A stretch of DNA of 64,000 nucleotides from Oscillospiraceae bacterium (GTDB lineage Bacteria > Bacillota > Clostridia > Oscillospirales > Oscillospiraceae): contig JAFQBN010000002.1 of assembly GCA_017416685.1 (NCBI GenBank), forward strand, positions 62,001 to 126,000, read 5' to 3'. Below the pieces are notes generated by a model. It saw only the letters and a program-made list of their open reading frames with translations. It was not told where the DNA came from and ran no database searches. Shown in pieces: positions 18,386-27,261 of this stretch. How positions within the stretch are numbered: position 1 is the stretch's first letter; the number at the start of each line of letters is the position of its first letter. Position numbers and translations under genes: made by a program.

Positions 18386-18454
18386 GTTCGGTTTCGAGGA
18401 TAATCTCCCGGCGGAATCACTATAATAGTATCACCTTGAATTTGGGGTGATCAG

Positions 18455-19552
18455 ATGAAGGAATTCGTGCGGGGGATTGTGTGCGCGGTGCTGTGTCTGG
18501 TGCTGTGTGTACCCTGTACGGCGCTGGATGTATCTGCATCCGGCGCCGTTTTGCTGGATGCTGCCTCAGGGCGGGTGCTGTGGGAACACAATGCCCACGA
18601 AAAGCGGTATATTGCCAGTATCACAAAGCTTATGACTGCACTGGTTGTCATGGAGTCAGGACATACCCTTGACGAGATGGTGGACATCAGGCGGGAATAC
18701 ACCGGGGCAGAGGGATCTTCCATGTACCTTCGGGAAGGGGAGCGGCTGAGTCTGGAAACACTGATGTACGGTCTGCTGCTGGCTTCCGGAAATGATGCTG
18801 CGCTGGCTGTGGCGGGCTACTGTGCCGGTTCGGTGGAGGCGTTTGTGGCGCAGATGAACCGGAAAGCGGCCCGGCTGGGTATGACAAATACCAAATTCCT
18901 TAACCCCAGCGGCTTGACACAGGAAGGACATGTTTCCACCGCGTCCGACATGGCCAGGTTGGCCGCAGCCTGTATGCAGGACGAGACCATCGCCAAAATC
19001 GTGGCGACCCGCTCCATTACCATCGGAGGCAGGACGTTTACCAATCACAACAAGCTGCTTTGGCGTTATGAAGGCTGCGTTGGGATGAAGACGGGATACA
19101 CACAGCGGGCGGGACGCACGCTGATTTCCTGCGCCCGGCGGGATGGGCGGCTGCTTGTGGCGGTCACATTGAATGCCCCTGATGACTGGCAGGATCACAC
19201 AAAGATGCTTGACTACGGGTTTTCTGCATATACGCAGACGGAACTGTCCAAGGCCGGAACGGTGCGGGCGAAGCAGCCGGTATTGGGCAGTCTGATCCCG
19301 TTCGTGGGTGTTGAGGAAGCGGCCAGCCTGTCTTATCCGCTGAAACAGGGCGAGCAGGTGCGCAGAGAGGTGTCCCTCGTGCGCTGGACGCAGGCGCCGG
19401 TTACACAGGGGCAGACGGCAGGTACGGTGACCTATTATCTGAACGACAGGATCATCGGCATGTGTCCGCTGGTGTATGGAGAGACCGTGCCGCTGAATGT
19501 GGTGGCGGAAGGGAAGCTGCTGCAAAGTCTGCGTAAGTATTTTGCACATTGA
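18455..19552 (+). CDS. D-alanyl-D-alanine carboxypeptidase (DacF-like PBP)
   Basis: A 365-residue low-molecular-weight penicillin-binding protein that trims the terminal D-Ala from peptidoglycan stem peptides. A signal peptide covers residues 1-23. Motifs are S55-I-T-K58, S111-G-N113 and K212-T-G214, all intact. A C-terminal beta domain (about 270-365) follows, as in PBP5/DacF proteins. The position after ytfJ points to the sporulation carboxypeptidase DacF, which tunes spore cortex cross-linking, but a vegetative DacA role cannot be excluded. A TATAAT at 18421-18426 has no convincing -35. Confidence 0.88.
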   Translation: MKEFVRGIVCAVLCLVLCVPCTALDVSASGAVLLDAASGRVLWEHNAHEKRYIASITKLMTALVVMESGHTLDEMVDIRREYTGAEGSSMYLREGERLSLETLMYGLLLASGNDAALAVAGYCAGSVEAFVAQMNRKAARLGMTNTKFLNPSGLTQEGHVSTASDMARLAAACMQDETIAKIVATRSITIGGRTFTNHNKLLWRYEGCVGMKTGYTQRAGRTLISCARRDGRLLVAVTLNAPDDWQDHTKMLDYGFSAYTQTELSKAGTVRAKQPVLGSLIPFVGVEEAASLSYPLKQGEQVRREVSLVRWTQAPVTQGQTAGTVTYYLNDRIIGMCPLVYGETVPLNVVAEGKLLQSLRKYFAH

Positions 19553-19577
19553 TCTAAAGGGAAAGGTGGGGGTCGAA

Positions 19578-20288
19578 ATGGAAGAACGCTTACAAAAATT
19601 GCTGTCTCAATGCGGTGTCGGCTCCCGCCGAACCATGGAGGAATGGATCGCGCAGGGACGTATCAAGGTCAACGGACACACGGCACATTTAGGGGATAAG
19701 GCCGATCTGGACCGCGACGAGATCTGTGTGGACGGTGTGCCTGTTCGATTGGAACAGGAGCGGGTCTACCTGATGCTGAACAAGCCGCGGGGATACGTGA
19801 CCACGCTGGCTGATGAGCGGGGACGAAAAACGGTTGCGGAACTGGTGTCCGGCTGCGGTCGGCGCGTATGGCCGGTGGGAAGGCTGGATCAGGACTCCGA
19901 AGGGCTGCTGCTGATGACGGATGACGGCGAGTTGACTCAGCACCTGATCCACCCCAGTCACGAGGTGGAAAAAGAGTATCTGGTTTGGGTCATGGGCGAT
20001 GTCAACAAGGGGATGCCTGTTCTGACCGGCCCGATGGAGATGGACGGTCAGATGCTTTCTCCTGCGCAGGTGCGCCGGGGCAAATCCAGCGGTGGTGTGA
20101 CCCAGTTGTCCGTTGTGATCCATCAGGGTAAGAATCGACAGGTTCGCCGCATGTGTGCCAAGGCCGGGTTGAGTGTGCTTCGTCTGAAGCGGATCCGGGA
20201 GGGGGAGGTCAGCCTTGACCGAACGCTGAAACCGGGCCAATGGCGGGAACTGACCCGTGAAGAGATCGCAAAATTAAAATGTGAGTAA
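19578..20288 (+). CDS. rluB: rRNA pseudouridine synthase (RluB/RsuA family)
   Basis: A 236-residue pseudouridine synthase. An N-terminal S4 RNA-binding domain spans 3-50 (RLQKLLSQCGVGSRR), and the catalytic domain carries GRLDQDSEGLLLMTDDG with the nucleophile Asp104. KNRQVRRMCAK is the conserved C-terminal motif. RluB acts on 23S rRNA U2605 in E. coli; in Firmicutes the gene commonly follows scpB, as here. ATG 19578 is chosen from the S4 domain start; the ribosome-binding site is GGTGGGGGTCG. Confidence 0.9.
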   Translation: MEERLQKLLSQCGVGSRRTMEEWIAQGRIKVNGHTAHLGDKADLDRDEICVDGVPVRLEQERVYLMLNKPRGYVTTLADERGRKTVAELVSGCGRRVWPVGRLDQDSEGLLLMTDDGELTQHLIHPSHEVEKEYLVWVMGDVNKGMPVLTGPMEMDGQMLSPAQVRRGKSSGGVTQLSVVIHQGKNRQVRRMCAKAGLSVLRLKRIREGEVSLDRTLKPGQWRELTREEIAKLKCE

Positions 20289-20339
20289 AGCGGTTTTTGC
20301 AGGAAATGCAATTAATCCTGCAAAAACCGCTTGCTTTTT
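20288..20339 (+). terminator. Terminator of rluB overlapping the next promoter
   Basis: A 17-bp perfect stem, AAGCGGTTTTTGCAGGA (20288-20304) with its complement at 20316-20332, then GCTTTTT. The right arm overlaps the -35 box of the following promoter. Confidence 0.8.
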
Positions 20340-20359
20340 GCAGGGGAAAAAGGTATGAT
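20331..20359 (+). promoter_or_regulatory. Sigma-A-type promoter of the MurR-like regulator
   Basis: TTGCTT (20331-20336), 17-bp spacer, TATGAT (20354-20359). Confidence 0.65.
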
Positions 20360-20404
20360 AAACAGGCAGTACAATCTGCCGTACGGCATACAGAGGTGTA
20401 TAAA

Positions 20405-21268
20405 ATGAGCGGAGATATCCTGACCCTGATACAGGAGAATATGACCACTTTTTCCAAGGGACAAAAGCGCATTGCGGCGTTTATTCTTGCGTCCTACGAC
20501 AAGGCGGCCTTTATGACGGCCAGCAAACTGGGCCAGACTACCAGCGTCAGTGAGTCCACGGTGGTTCGGTTTGCGGCGGAGCTGGGCTTTGACGGTTACC
20601 CCGATATGCAAAAAGCCTTGCAGAAAATGGTCCGCAACCGTCTGACCAGTGTTCAGCGCATTGAGATGGCCAATGATCAGATCGGCCAGGATGGAGTTGT
20701 GGCATCCGTTTTGCGTGCGGACATCGCAAGAATCCGTACCACGCTGGAGGAACTTGATTCCGCTAGTTTCGACCGGGCGGTGGATGCGATCCTCAACGCA
20801 AAGAATATTTACATTCTGGGTGTGCGCTCATCCTCGGCTATTTCACGGTTTCTCGCGTTCTATTTCAATCTGATTTTTGACAATGTGCGTGAGATCGACG
20901 CCAATACCATCAGCGAGGTGTTTGAGCAGGTCCTGCGCGTGGGCAAGGGCGATGTATTGATCGGTGTCAGCTTCCCGCGCTATTCCAGCCGGACCGTAAA
21001 GGCCATGCAGTATGCGCAGGATCGGGGAGCCACCGTTGTTGCCATTACAGACAGCGAGAATTCACCGGTGGCCGACCATGCTGACATTATCCTGACGGCA
21101 AAGAGTGATATGGCTTCTTTTGTCGACTCTCTGGTCGCACCGCTGAGTCTTGTCAACGCGCTGATCGTTGCGGTCAGCCAAAAACGCAGTCAGGAAGTTG
21201 CAAATACCTTCCGTCAGCTGGAGCAGATCTGGGAAGAGTACGATGTGTACGAAAAGAATGAAGATTGA
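20405..21268 (+). CDS. MurR/RpiR family transcriptional regulator
   Basis: A 287-residue regulator with an N-terminal helix-turn-helix of the RpiR type (about 1-78; TASKLGQTTSVSESTVVRFAAELGF covers the recognition helix, about residues 39-63) and a C-terminal SIS sugar-phosphate-binding domain (about 125-255, with LGVRSSSAISRF and GVSFPRYSSRTV). Such proteins sense phosphosugars or amino-sugar phosphates. The target is not evident: the next genes are a flavoprotein and cmk, not sugar genes. ATG 20405 follows AGAGGTG; the upstream in-frame part overlaps the promoter and terminator and is not coding. Confidence 0.88.
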   Translation: MSGDILTLIQENMTTFSKGQKRIAAFILASYDKAAFMTASKLGQTTSVSESTVVRFAAELGFDGYPDMQKALQKMVRNRLTSVQRIEMANDQIGQDGVVASVLRADIARIRTTLEELDSASFDRAVDAILNAKNIYILGVRSSSAISRFLAFYFNLIFDNVREIDANTISEVFEQVLRVGKGDVLIGVSFPRYSSRTVKAMQYAQDRGATVVAITDSENSPVADHADIILTAKSDMASFVDSLVAPLSLVNALIVAVSQKRSQEVANTFRQLEQIWEEYDVYEKNED

Positions 21269-21321
21269 CCGCTGCGGCGCGCCCGGGGACAGCCTTTGGG
21301 CGCGCATTTGGGAGATACAGC

Positions 21322-22566
21322 ATGGATAAAACTGATGTAATCGTAATAGGCGGCGGTGCTGCCGGCATGATGGCCGCCAGAGGCGCGGCACTTGCCGGGG
21401 CGCGGGTGACGCTGCTGGAACGCAATGAAAAAGTGGGCCGGAAGCTGTACATTACCGGAAAAGGCCGCTGTAATGTTACGAATAACTGCTCTGTTAATGA
21501 GGTGTTGGCCAATATCCCGGGCAACGGGCGGTTTGTCACCGGTGCAATGCACCGTCTGCCGCCTGATGCGGTGATGGAGTTGTTTGAGCAGCTGGGAGTG
21601 CCGCTGAAAGTTGAGCGGGGAAACCGCGTGTTTCCTGTTTCCGATCGCGCCGCTGATGTGATCGACGCCCTGCTGCGGGAATTGCGGCGTTTGCGGGTGA
21701 ATATCGTGCAGGACCGTGCGGTGTCCATTCAAACGGACGATGGTGCTGTGACCGGGGTGAAGGGCGAGCAGGGGGAGTATCCCTGCGCTGCGGTGGTGCT
21801 GGCCACCGGCGGCGCTTCTTACCCCCTGACCGGTTCGACCGGTGACGGGTATGAAATGGCGACCCGGCTGGGACATACCCTTGTGACGCTGCGCCCGTCC
21901 CTTGTTCCTCTGGAGGCGAAAGAGAGCTTTTGCAGCGCCATGCAGGGCCTTTCCTTGAAAAACGTTACCCTGAAAGTGAAAAACAGCAAGAAAAAGGTGG
22001 TTTTTCAGGAACAGGGTGAAATGCTGTTTACCCATTTCGGTCTGTCCGGACCGCTGGTACTCAGTGCCAGTTCCTGTATGCGGGAGTGGGGAAACGAACA
22101 GTACACAGCGATTATTGACCTGAAGCCTGCGCTGGATGAACAGAAACTGGATGCCCGCCTGGTGCGGGAGTTCTCGGAGCGCTCCAATCAGGATTTTCAG
22201 AACATACTGGGCGCTTTGGTGCCGCGTCTGATGGTGCCTGTTATGGTAGAATTGACGGAAATCCCGCCCCACACGAAGGGCCATGAGATTTCCAAAGGCC
22301 AAAGACGGCGTCTGCTGGAGACGCTGAAAGCAATGACCATTCACATTTCAAAACCCAGACCGATCACCGATGCGATCGTGACGGCGGGCGGCATCAAGGT
22401 GAGCGAAGTCGACCCAAAGACCATGGCCTCCCGCAAAGTGCAGGGCCTGTTTTTGGCGGGAGAGCTGCTGGATGTGGATGCTTATACCGGCGGCTTCAAT
22501 CTGCAGATCGCCTGGGCCACCGGTTTGATTGCCGGTGAGAGTGCAGCTAACTATTGTAAAGCATAA
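21322..22566 (+). CDS. NAD(P)/FAD-dependent oxidoreductase (HI0933/YhiN family)
   Basis: A 414-residue flavoprotein with the N-terminal dinucleotide-binding fold VIVIGGGAAGMMAA, the diagnostic EKVGRKLYITGKGRCNVTNN, and the C-terminal FAD-contact GLFLAGELLDVDAYTGGFNLQ (about residues 378-398). The family (HI0933-like, including the bile-acid BaiN name used in databases) has no well-defined general substrate. In Clostridia it commonly precedes cmk, as here with 25 nt spacing. ATG 21322 is preferred because it places the GGGAAG motif near the N-terminus; an upstream extension is rich in unlikely residues. Confidence 0.88.
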   Translation: MDKTDVIVIGGGAAGMMAARGAALAGARVTLLERNEKVGRKLYITGKGRCNVTNNCSVNEVLANIPGNGRFVTGAMHRLPPDAVMELFEQLGVPLKVERGNRVFPVSDRAADVIDALLRELRRLRVNIVQDRAVSIQTDDGAVTGVKGEQGEYPCAAVVLATGGASYPLTGSTGDGYEMATRLGHTLVTLRPSLVPLEAKESFCSAMQGLSLKNVTLKVKNSKKKVVFQEQGEMLFTHFGLSGPLVLSASSCMREWGNEQYTAIIDLKPALDEQKLDARLVREFSERSNQDFQNILGALVPRLMVPVMVELTEIPPHTKGHEISKGQRRRLLETLKAMTIHISKPRPITDAIVTAGGIKVSEVDPKTMASRKVQGLFLAGELLDVDAYTGGFNLQIAWATGLIAGESAANYCKA

Positions 22567-22591
22567 TTGCTTGTCGAGGAGGACGTTACAG

Positions 22592-23272
22592 ATGAAGTAT
22601 ATCAGCGTGGCCATAGACGGCCCGTCCGGCGCAGGGAAGAGCACGCTTGCGCGGCGAGCCGCAGCTGAGATGGGTTACCTTTATGTGGATACCGGCGCTA
22701 TTTACCGCACCGTGGCTGTGGGGGCTCTGCGCCGTGGCGTGGATCCTGCCGATGCGGCGGCAGTGGAGTCGATCCTGAGCGATATGCACATCCGTCTTGC
22801 CTACGATCCCAAGGATGGTCTGCAGCATATGTATCTGGACGGAGAAGATGTTTCCGAGCAGATCCGTCTGCACGAAATTTCTCAGCATGCATCTACGATA
22901 TCCGCGATTCCCAAGGTGCGGGAGTTTCTGCTGGACTTGCAGCGCGATCTGGCACGCAACAATCACGTTGTGATGGACGGCCGTGACATCGGTACAGTGG
23001 TGCTGCCCGATGCGCAGGTCAAGATTTTCCTGACCGCCTCGGCCCAGGCGCGTGCCGAGCGTCGTTTTTTGGAACTGCAGCAGCGCGGCCAGCAGGCGGA
23101 TTTTGACACGGTGCTGCGTGACATTATCCTCCGCGACGAGCAGGACAGTAACCGGCCCATCGCGCCCCTGCGCCGGGCTGATGATGCGGTGCTGATCGAT
23201 ACGACCGAGCTTGATCTGGAGCAGAGTCTGCAGGCGATCGTGTCTGCTGTGCGTAAGGGGATCGCGGTATGA
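22592..23272 (+). CDS. cmk: Cytidylate kinase
   Basis: A 226-residue (d)CMP kinase. The P-loop is GPSGAGKST (10-18), then MGYLYVDTGAIYR, and MDGRDIGTVVLPDAQ near residue 130 is the substrate-binding signature. It recycles CMP and dCMP in the cytosol for nucleotide and phospholipid synthesis. GAGGAGG precedes ATG 22592. The stop overlaps the plsC start by ATGA. The order cmk-plsC-ispH/rpsA is conserved in Clostridia. Confidence 0.96.
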   Translation: MKYISVAIDGPSGAGKSTLARRAAAEMGYLYVDTGAIYRTVAVGALRRGVDPADAAAVESILSDMHIRLAYDPKDGLQHMYLDGEDVSEQIRLHEISQHASTISAIPKVREFLLDLQRDLARNNHVVMDGRDIGTVVLPDAQVKIFLTASAQARAERRFLELQQRGQQADFDTVLRDIILRDEQDSNRPIAPLRRADDAVLIDTTELDLEQSLQAIVSAVRKGIAV

Positions 23273-23868
23273 GTGAGGAGCGTTTTTACAGGGTGCTGTA
23301 TGCGGTGCTTTGGCCTGTGTTTCATCTGCTGTACCCCATAAAAGTCACCGGTCGGGAGAATATTCCGGAGGGGGCGGCGGTCGTTTGCCCCAATCATACC
23401 AACGCACTTGACCCGTTCTTTGTAGTCTTTGCGTTTCGTCGCAGGCATATTCTGCGTGCCATGGCCAAGGCGGAGCTGATGCGGATTCCCGTGATAGGCT
23501 GGCTGCTGCGGCATCTGGGCGTGTTTGGCGTGGAGCGCGGCGCGGCGGACATCGGTGCGGTCAAGACCTCTTTGCGCCATCTGAAGGATGGCCGCAAGCT
23601 GCTGATGTTCCCCGAGGGGACCCGTGTGAGCGAGGGAGAGAGTGTGGAGGCAAAAACCGGTGCTGCCATGTTTTCCACCCGCGCAGGTGTACCCATCGTC
23701 CCTGTCTACATAGAGGCACACAAGCGCCTGTTTCGGGTCAACCGGGTAGTGATCGGCGAACCCTTTGCACCGCAGACGGCCGGCAGAAAGGGGACAGCTG
23801 AGGAATACCGCGCTATTGCCCATGAGCTGATGGAACGCATTCGCGCACTGGAGGAGGAAGGCGTATGA
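23269..23868 (+). CDS. plsC: 1-acyl-sn-glycerol-3-phosphate acyltransferase
   Basis: A 199-residue membrane-associated acyltransferase that makes phosphatidic acid from lysophosphatidic acid. The catalytic motif NHTNALD has His43 and Asp48. The substrate motif is FPEGTRV (114-120), and the block GVPIVPVYIEAH near residue 143 is conserved. A hydrophobic N-terminal stretch (about 8-22) probably anchors it to the membrane. It overlaps both neighbours by four bases, so cmk, plsC and ispH-rpsA form one coupled unit. Confidence 0.92.
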   Translation: MSEERFYRVLYAVLWPVFHLLYPIKVTGRENIPEGAAVVCPNHTNALDPFFVVFAFRRRHILRAMAKAELMRIPVIGWLLRHLGVFGVERGAADIGAVKTSLRHLKDGRKLLMFPEGTRVSEGESVEAKTGAAMFSTRAGVPIVPVYIEAHKRLFRVNRVVIGEPFAPQTAGRKGTAEEYRAIAHELMERIRALEEEGV

Positions 23869-25832
23869 ATATTACGCTGGCAAAATCCGCCGGATTCTGC
23901 TACGGCGTGCGCAGAGCCGTGGAGCTTGCGGATGCCACAGCCCGGGAGGGACGGCCCTGTGTGATGCTGGGGTCTATCATACATAACAAGGACGTGGTGC
24001 AGCACCTTGCCCGGCAGGGACTTGTTGCGGTCGAAGACGTGGAGCATGTCCCGGACAACAGCGCGGTTATTATCCGCTCCCACGGTGAGGGGCGGGAGAT
24101 TTATAACCGGCTTGCCGAGAAGAACGCTGTGATTTTGGATGCCACCTGTCCGAATGTGAAGCACATTCACGATCTGGTCATTCAGGCGGAAAAAGACGGA
24201 CGCACGGCAGTGATCATCGGTACACCCGACCACCCCGAAGTGCTGGCCATTGCCGGCTGGTGCGACCATCCTGTGGTGCTGGAAAATGCTGCAAAACTGG
24301 CCCAATGGCTGGATGGAGAGTCGGGAAGACGGGAAATGCCGCTGACCTTTGTGTCTCAGACCACCTCTACAAAAAAGATTTGGTCCGAGTGCGTAGAAAT
24401 TGCAAAAAAAGAGTGTACAAACGTAAAAATATTTGATACAATATGCGGTGCAACATCGAAAAGACAGGAAGAGGCGCAGTGCCTTGCCGCACAGAGCGAT
24501 GCCATGGTGGTCATTGGGGACGGAAAAAGCTCCAATACCAAACGTCTGGCCGAACTGTGCAGACAGCTTTGTCCCGACGTGCGCCTTATCGAGCGCGCGG
24601 ACGAGCTTGACACCGCATCCCTTCGGGAGCTTTCCAATGTGGGCATCACTGCGGGCGCATCCACGCCCGAGTGGATAATAAAGGAGGTCTGTAACAAAAT
24701 GAGCGAAGAAATCATGGAGATCGAAAAATCCTTTGCGGAGCTGCTGGAGGAGTCGATCAAAACTTTAAATACGGGGGATAAGGTTACCGGTACCGTCGTG
24801 GCTATCACGCCGACCGAGATCCAGGTTGAACTGGGCATCAAGTATCCCGGTTACATCCCCGTTGACGAGTTTTCCGACGATCCTGCTGTCAAGGTTGAGG
24901 AGCAGGTGAAGGTTGGCGACGAGATCGAGACCTACGTTATTCTGGTCAGCGATCGTGACTGCATGGTCAAGCTGTCCAAGAAGCGTCTGGACATGGTCAA
25001 GGGTTGGGAAGAGGTCGAGGCTGCCTGCGAGAACGAGACCGTTGTTGAGGGCATCGTGACCGAGGACAACAAGGGCGGTGTCGTCGTTTCTGTCAAGGGC
25101 GTGCGCGTGTTCGTGCCTGCTTCCCAGACCGGTCTGCCCCGCGAGGCTGAGATGACTCAGCTGCTCAAGCAGAAGGTTCGCCTGATGATCACTGAGGTCA
25201 ATCGTGCCCGCCGCCGCGTTGTGGGTTCCATCAGCAAGGTCACCCGCGCTGAGCGAGCCGCTGCCGCCGAGAAGGTTTGGGCCGACATCGAAGAGGGCAA
25301 GCGCTATTCCGGTATCGTCAAGTCCCTGACTTCCTACGGCGCCTTTGTCGACATCGGTGGTGTGGACGGTATGGTTCACATTTCCGAGCTGTCCTGGAGC
25401 CGCATCAAGCATCCTTCTGAGGCTGTTTCCGTTGGCGACAACATTGAGGTCTACGTCATTTCCGCCGACAAGGAGAAGAAGAAGATCTCTCTGGGTGTGA
25501 AGGATCACGCCGAGGATCCCTGGGCCAAGTTCACCGCCGCTTACGAGATCGGCAGTGTTGCCGAGGTCAAGGTGGTCAAGCTGATGGACTTTGGCGCCTT
25601 TGCAGAGATCGTTCCCGGTGTGGACGGCCTGATCCATATTTCTCAGATCGCCGACCACCGCATCGAGAAGCCCGGCGACGTTCTGGCTGAGGGTCAGACC
25701 GTTGCGGCCAAGATCACCGACATCGACATGGAGAAGAAGAAGGTTTCTCTGTCTATCCGTGCTCTGATCGAGGTCGTTGAGGAGCCTGCCGAGGAAGCTG
25801 CCGAAGAGGCCGCTGAGGAGACTGAGGCTTAA
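23865..25832 (+). CDS. ispH-rpsA: Fused IspH (HMBPP reductase) and ribosomal protein S1
   Basis: A 655-residue fusion. Residues 1-278 are IspH, the iron-sulfur enzyme that makes IPP and DMAPP in the last step of the MEP pathway; the cluster cysteines are Cys12, Cys95 and Cys194 (FCYGVRRAV, DATCPNV, TICGATSKRQ). Residues 279-655 carry about four S1 RNA-binding repeats and an acidic tail. The fusion is known in Clostridia. At the junction lies AAGGAGGT (24681-24688) followed 10 nt later by in-frame ATG 24699, so a free 377-residue S1 protein could also be made. Codon bias becomes stronger after the junction. ispD and ispF of the same pathway are 0.7-1.9 kb downstream. Confidence 0.95.
   Translation: MNITLAKSAGFCYGVRRAVELADATAREGRPCVMLGSIIHNKDVVQHLARQGLVAVEDVEHVPDNSAVIIRSHGEGREIYNRLAEKNAVILDATCPNVKHIHDLVIQAEKDGRTAVIIGTPDHPEVLAIAGWCDHPVVLENAAKLAQWLDGESGRREMPLTFVSQTTSTKKIWSECVEIAKKECTNVKIFDTICGATSKRQEEAQCLAAQSDAMVVIGDGKSSNTKRLAELCRQLCPDVRLIERADELDTASLRELSNVGITAGASTPEWIIKEVCNKMSEEIMEIEKSFAELLEESIKTLNTGDKVTGTVVAITPTEIQVELGIKYPGYIPVDEFSDDPAVKVEEQVKVGDEIETYVILVSDRDCMVKLSKKRLDMVKGWEEVEAACENETVVEGIVTEDNKGGVVVSVKGVRVFVPASQTGLPREAEMTQLLKQKVRLMITEVNRARRRVVGSISKVTRAERAAAAEKVWADIEEGKRYSGIVKSLTSYGAFVDIGGVDGMVHISELSWSRIKHPSEAVSVGDNIEVYVISADKEKKKISLGVKDHAEDPWAKFTAAYEIGSVAEVKVVKLMDFGAFAEIVPGVDGLIHISQIADHRIEKPGDVLAEGQTVAAKITDIDMEKKKVSLSIRALIEVVEEPAEEAAEEAAEETEA
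24681..24701 (+). promoter_or_regulatory. Internal ribosome-binding site and start at the IspH/S1 junction
   Basis: AAGGAGGT at 24681-24688, 10-nt spacer, ATG 24699-24701 in frame with ispH-rpsA. The site sits exactly where the IspH domain ends (residue 279). Confidence 0.6.
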
Positions 25833-25841
25833 TTTACGTAT

Positions 25842-25879
25842 AAAAAGCGGACACCGAATGTTTCGGTGTCCGCTTTTTT
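25842..25879 (+). terminator. Terminator of the cmk-plsC-ispH-rpsA unit
   Basis: A 16-bp perfect stem (25843-25858 with 25862-25877) with a three-base loop, ending in six T. Confidence 0.92.
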
Positions 25880-25923
25880 GTTGGTGCTGTAAGGAAAAAA
25901 CAGGAAAAAACGAAAATGTAATC

Positions 25924-25952
25924 TTGCCGCTTTCGATAAAATGTGATATAAT
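25924..25952 (+). promoter_or_regulatory. Sigma-A-type promoter of the CarD-like gene
   Basis: TTGCCG (25924-25929), 17-bp spacer, TATAAT (25947-25952), 52 nt upstream of the start codon. Confidence 0.85.
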
Positions 25953-26004
25953 TCAATAGAATAGTCCGTTTGTATCATTGTCATGTTTTACAGGAGGTGG
26001 GGAG

Positions 26005-26484
26005 ATGTTCCGGGTTGGCGATAAGATCGTGCATCCTATGCACGGCGCCGGCATCGTGGAAAGCGTTGTTGAGAATAAAATCGACGGTGTGATTCGAGAA
26101 TACTATGTTATGCGGCTTCCGGTGCGTGCCATGGTCGTGATGATCCCCACTCACAATTGCGCCGAGATCGGCGTGCGGCCCGTGATTGACGGCAGAGAAG
26201 CAAAAGAGATCCTCTCCGGCCTTGCAGGGGTACAGGTCGACGTGGAACAGAACTGGAACCGCCGTTACCGTGAGAATATGGAGCGGTTGAAAAGCGGCAA
26301 TCTGTTGGAGGTCGCGAAAGTTATCAAGGCCCTTATGGTCCGGGATACCGAGCGCGGTCTGTCCAACGGCGAGCGAAAGATGCTGCATTCCGCAAAGGAA
26401 ATTCTGGTGTCGGAGCTGGTTCTGGCGCTGGAGGACACCTACGAACATATCGAGGCAAGTGTAACTGCGGCGTTGTCTGAATAA
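26005..26484 (+). CDS. CarD/CdnL-family transcription regulator
   Basis: A 159-residue protein that binds RNA polymerase. The N-terminal Tudor-like RNAP-interacting domain (FRVGDKIVHPMHGAGIVE, about 2-19, to about 60) matches CarD_CdnL_TRCF, and the helical DNA-contacting C-terminal domain contains ERGLSNGERKMLHSAKEIL. Members stabilise open promoter complexes. ATG 26005 is fixed by AGGAGGTGGGG just upstream. It has its own promoter and a strong terminator after it. Confidence 0.92.
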   Translation: MFRVGDKIVHPMHGAGIVESVVENKIDGVIREYYVMRLPVRAMVVMIPTHNCAEIGVRPVIDGREAKEILSGLAGVQVDVEQNWNRRYRENMERLKSGNLLEVAKVIKALMVRDTERGLSNGERKMLHSAKEILVSELVLALEDTYEHIEASVTAALSE

Positions 26485-26488
26485 GCTG

Positions 26489-26514
26489 AAAAGGAGCCGT
26501 TTGGCTCCTTTTTT
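26489..26514 (+). terminator. Terminator of the CarD-like gene, close before ispD
   Basis: A 10-bp stem, AAAAGGAGCC (26489-26498) with GGCTCCTTTT (26503-26512), with T to 26514. Only 15 nt remain before the ispD start, so ispD depends on read-through or on a promoter inside the upstream gene. Confidence 0.85.
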
Positions 26515-26529
26515 GCAGGAGGAATTATC

Positions 26530-27258
26530 ATGTTAGGTTTTCTGTCTAAACTGAAACGCAAACCGCAGCAGGATATCTGCTCGGTGGTTGTTGTGGCCGC
26601 GGGAAGCGCCCGACGGATGGAGGGCATTGATAAGGTCATGGCGCCTTTGGGCGGCATTCCTATTCTGGTTCGCACCTTGCGCGTGTTTCAGCAGAGTTCC
26701 GATGTGCATGAAATTGTGATCGTGACCCGGGAAGATTTGCTGGAGGAAATTTGCAATATGTGTAAAGCCTATAACCTTTACAAGGTTTCTGCAACAGTTA
26801 TTGGCGGGGCTGAACGTGTGCTGTCTGTCCAGGCCGGCATTGACCGGGTGCGGCGCGATGCACAGCTGATTGCCATTCACGACGGTGCCCGCCCGTTTCT
26901 CTCGCAGGCGGTGCTTGGGGCGGTGCTGAGGCAAGCGAAGCAGAGCGGTGCCGCTGCGCCTGCGATCCCGGTAAGCGATACGGTCAAACGGGTGGATGGA
27001 ACCGAGCTTATCACAGAAACAGTGGATCGAAGCTGTCTGCGTGCGGTACAGACTCCGCAGGTGTTTCAGGCGGATCTGATCCGCGCGGCGATCAAAAAAG
27101 CGGTAGAAGACAATGCGCCTGTAACTGATGACTGCTCCGCTGTGGAGAGGTTGGGAATCGGTGTTGTGCTGACACCCGGAGATCGTGAAAACATCAAGGT
27201 GACGACACCCTTTGACATGGTGCTTGGTCAGGCAATTTTGGATGCGAGAGGGGAATGA
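26530..27258 (+). CDS. ispD: 2-C-methyl-D-erythritol 4-phosphate cytidylyltransferase
   Basis: A 242-residue nucleotidyltransferase of the MEP isoprenoid pathway that couples MEP to CTP. The CTP-binding loop VVVAAGSARRM, the IHDGARPF motif and the SDTVKRV segment are all present. About 15 extra residues precede the catalytic loop (MLGFLSKLKRKPQQD), a small Lys-rich extension. GCAGGAGGAATT precedes ATG 26530. ispF starts four bases after the stop. With ispH at 23.9 kb, three MEP enzymes sit within 4 kb. Confidence 0.95.
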   Translation: MLGFLSKLKRKPQQDICSVVVVAAGSARRMEGIDKVMAPLGGIPILVRTLRVFQQSSDVHEIVIVTREDLLEEICNMCKAYNLYKVSATVIGGAERVLSVQAGIDRVRRDAQLIAIHDGARPFLSQAVLGAVLRQAKQSGAAAPAIPVSDTVKRVDGTELITETVDRSCLRAVQTPQVFQADLIRAAIKKAVEDNAPVTDDCSAVERLGIGVVLTPGDRENIKVTTPFDMVLGQAILDARGE

Positions 27259-27261
27259 GTT

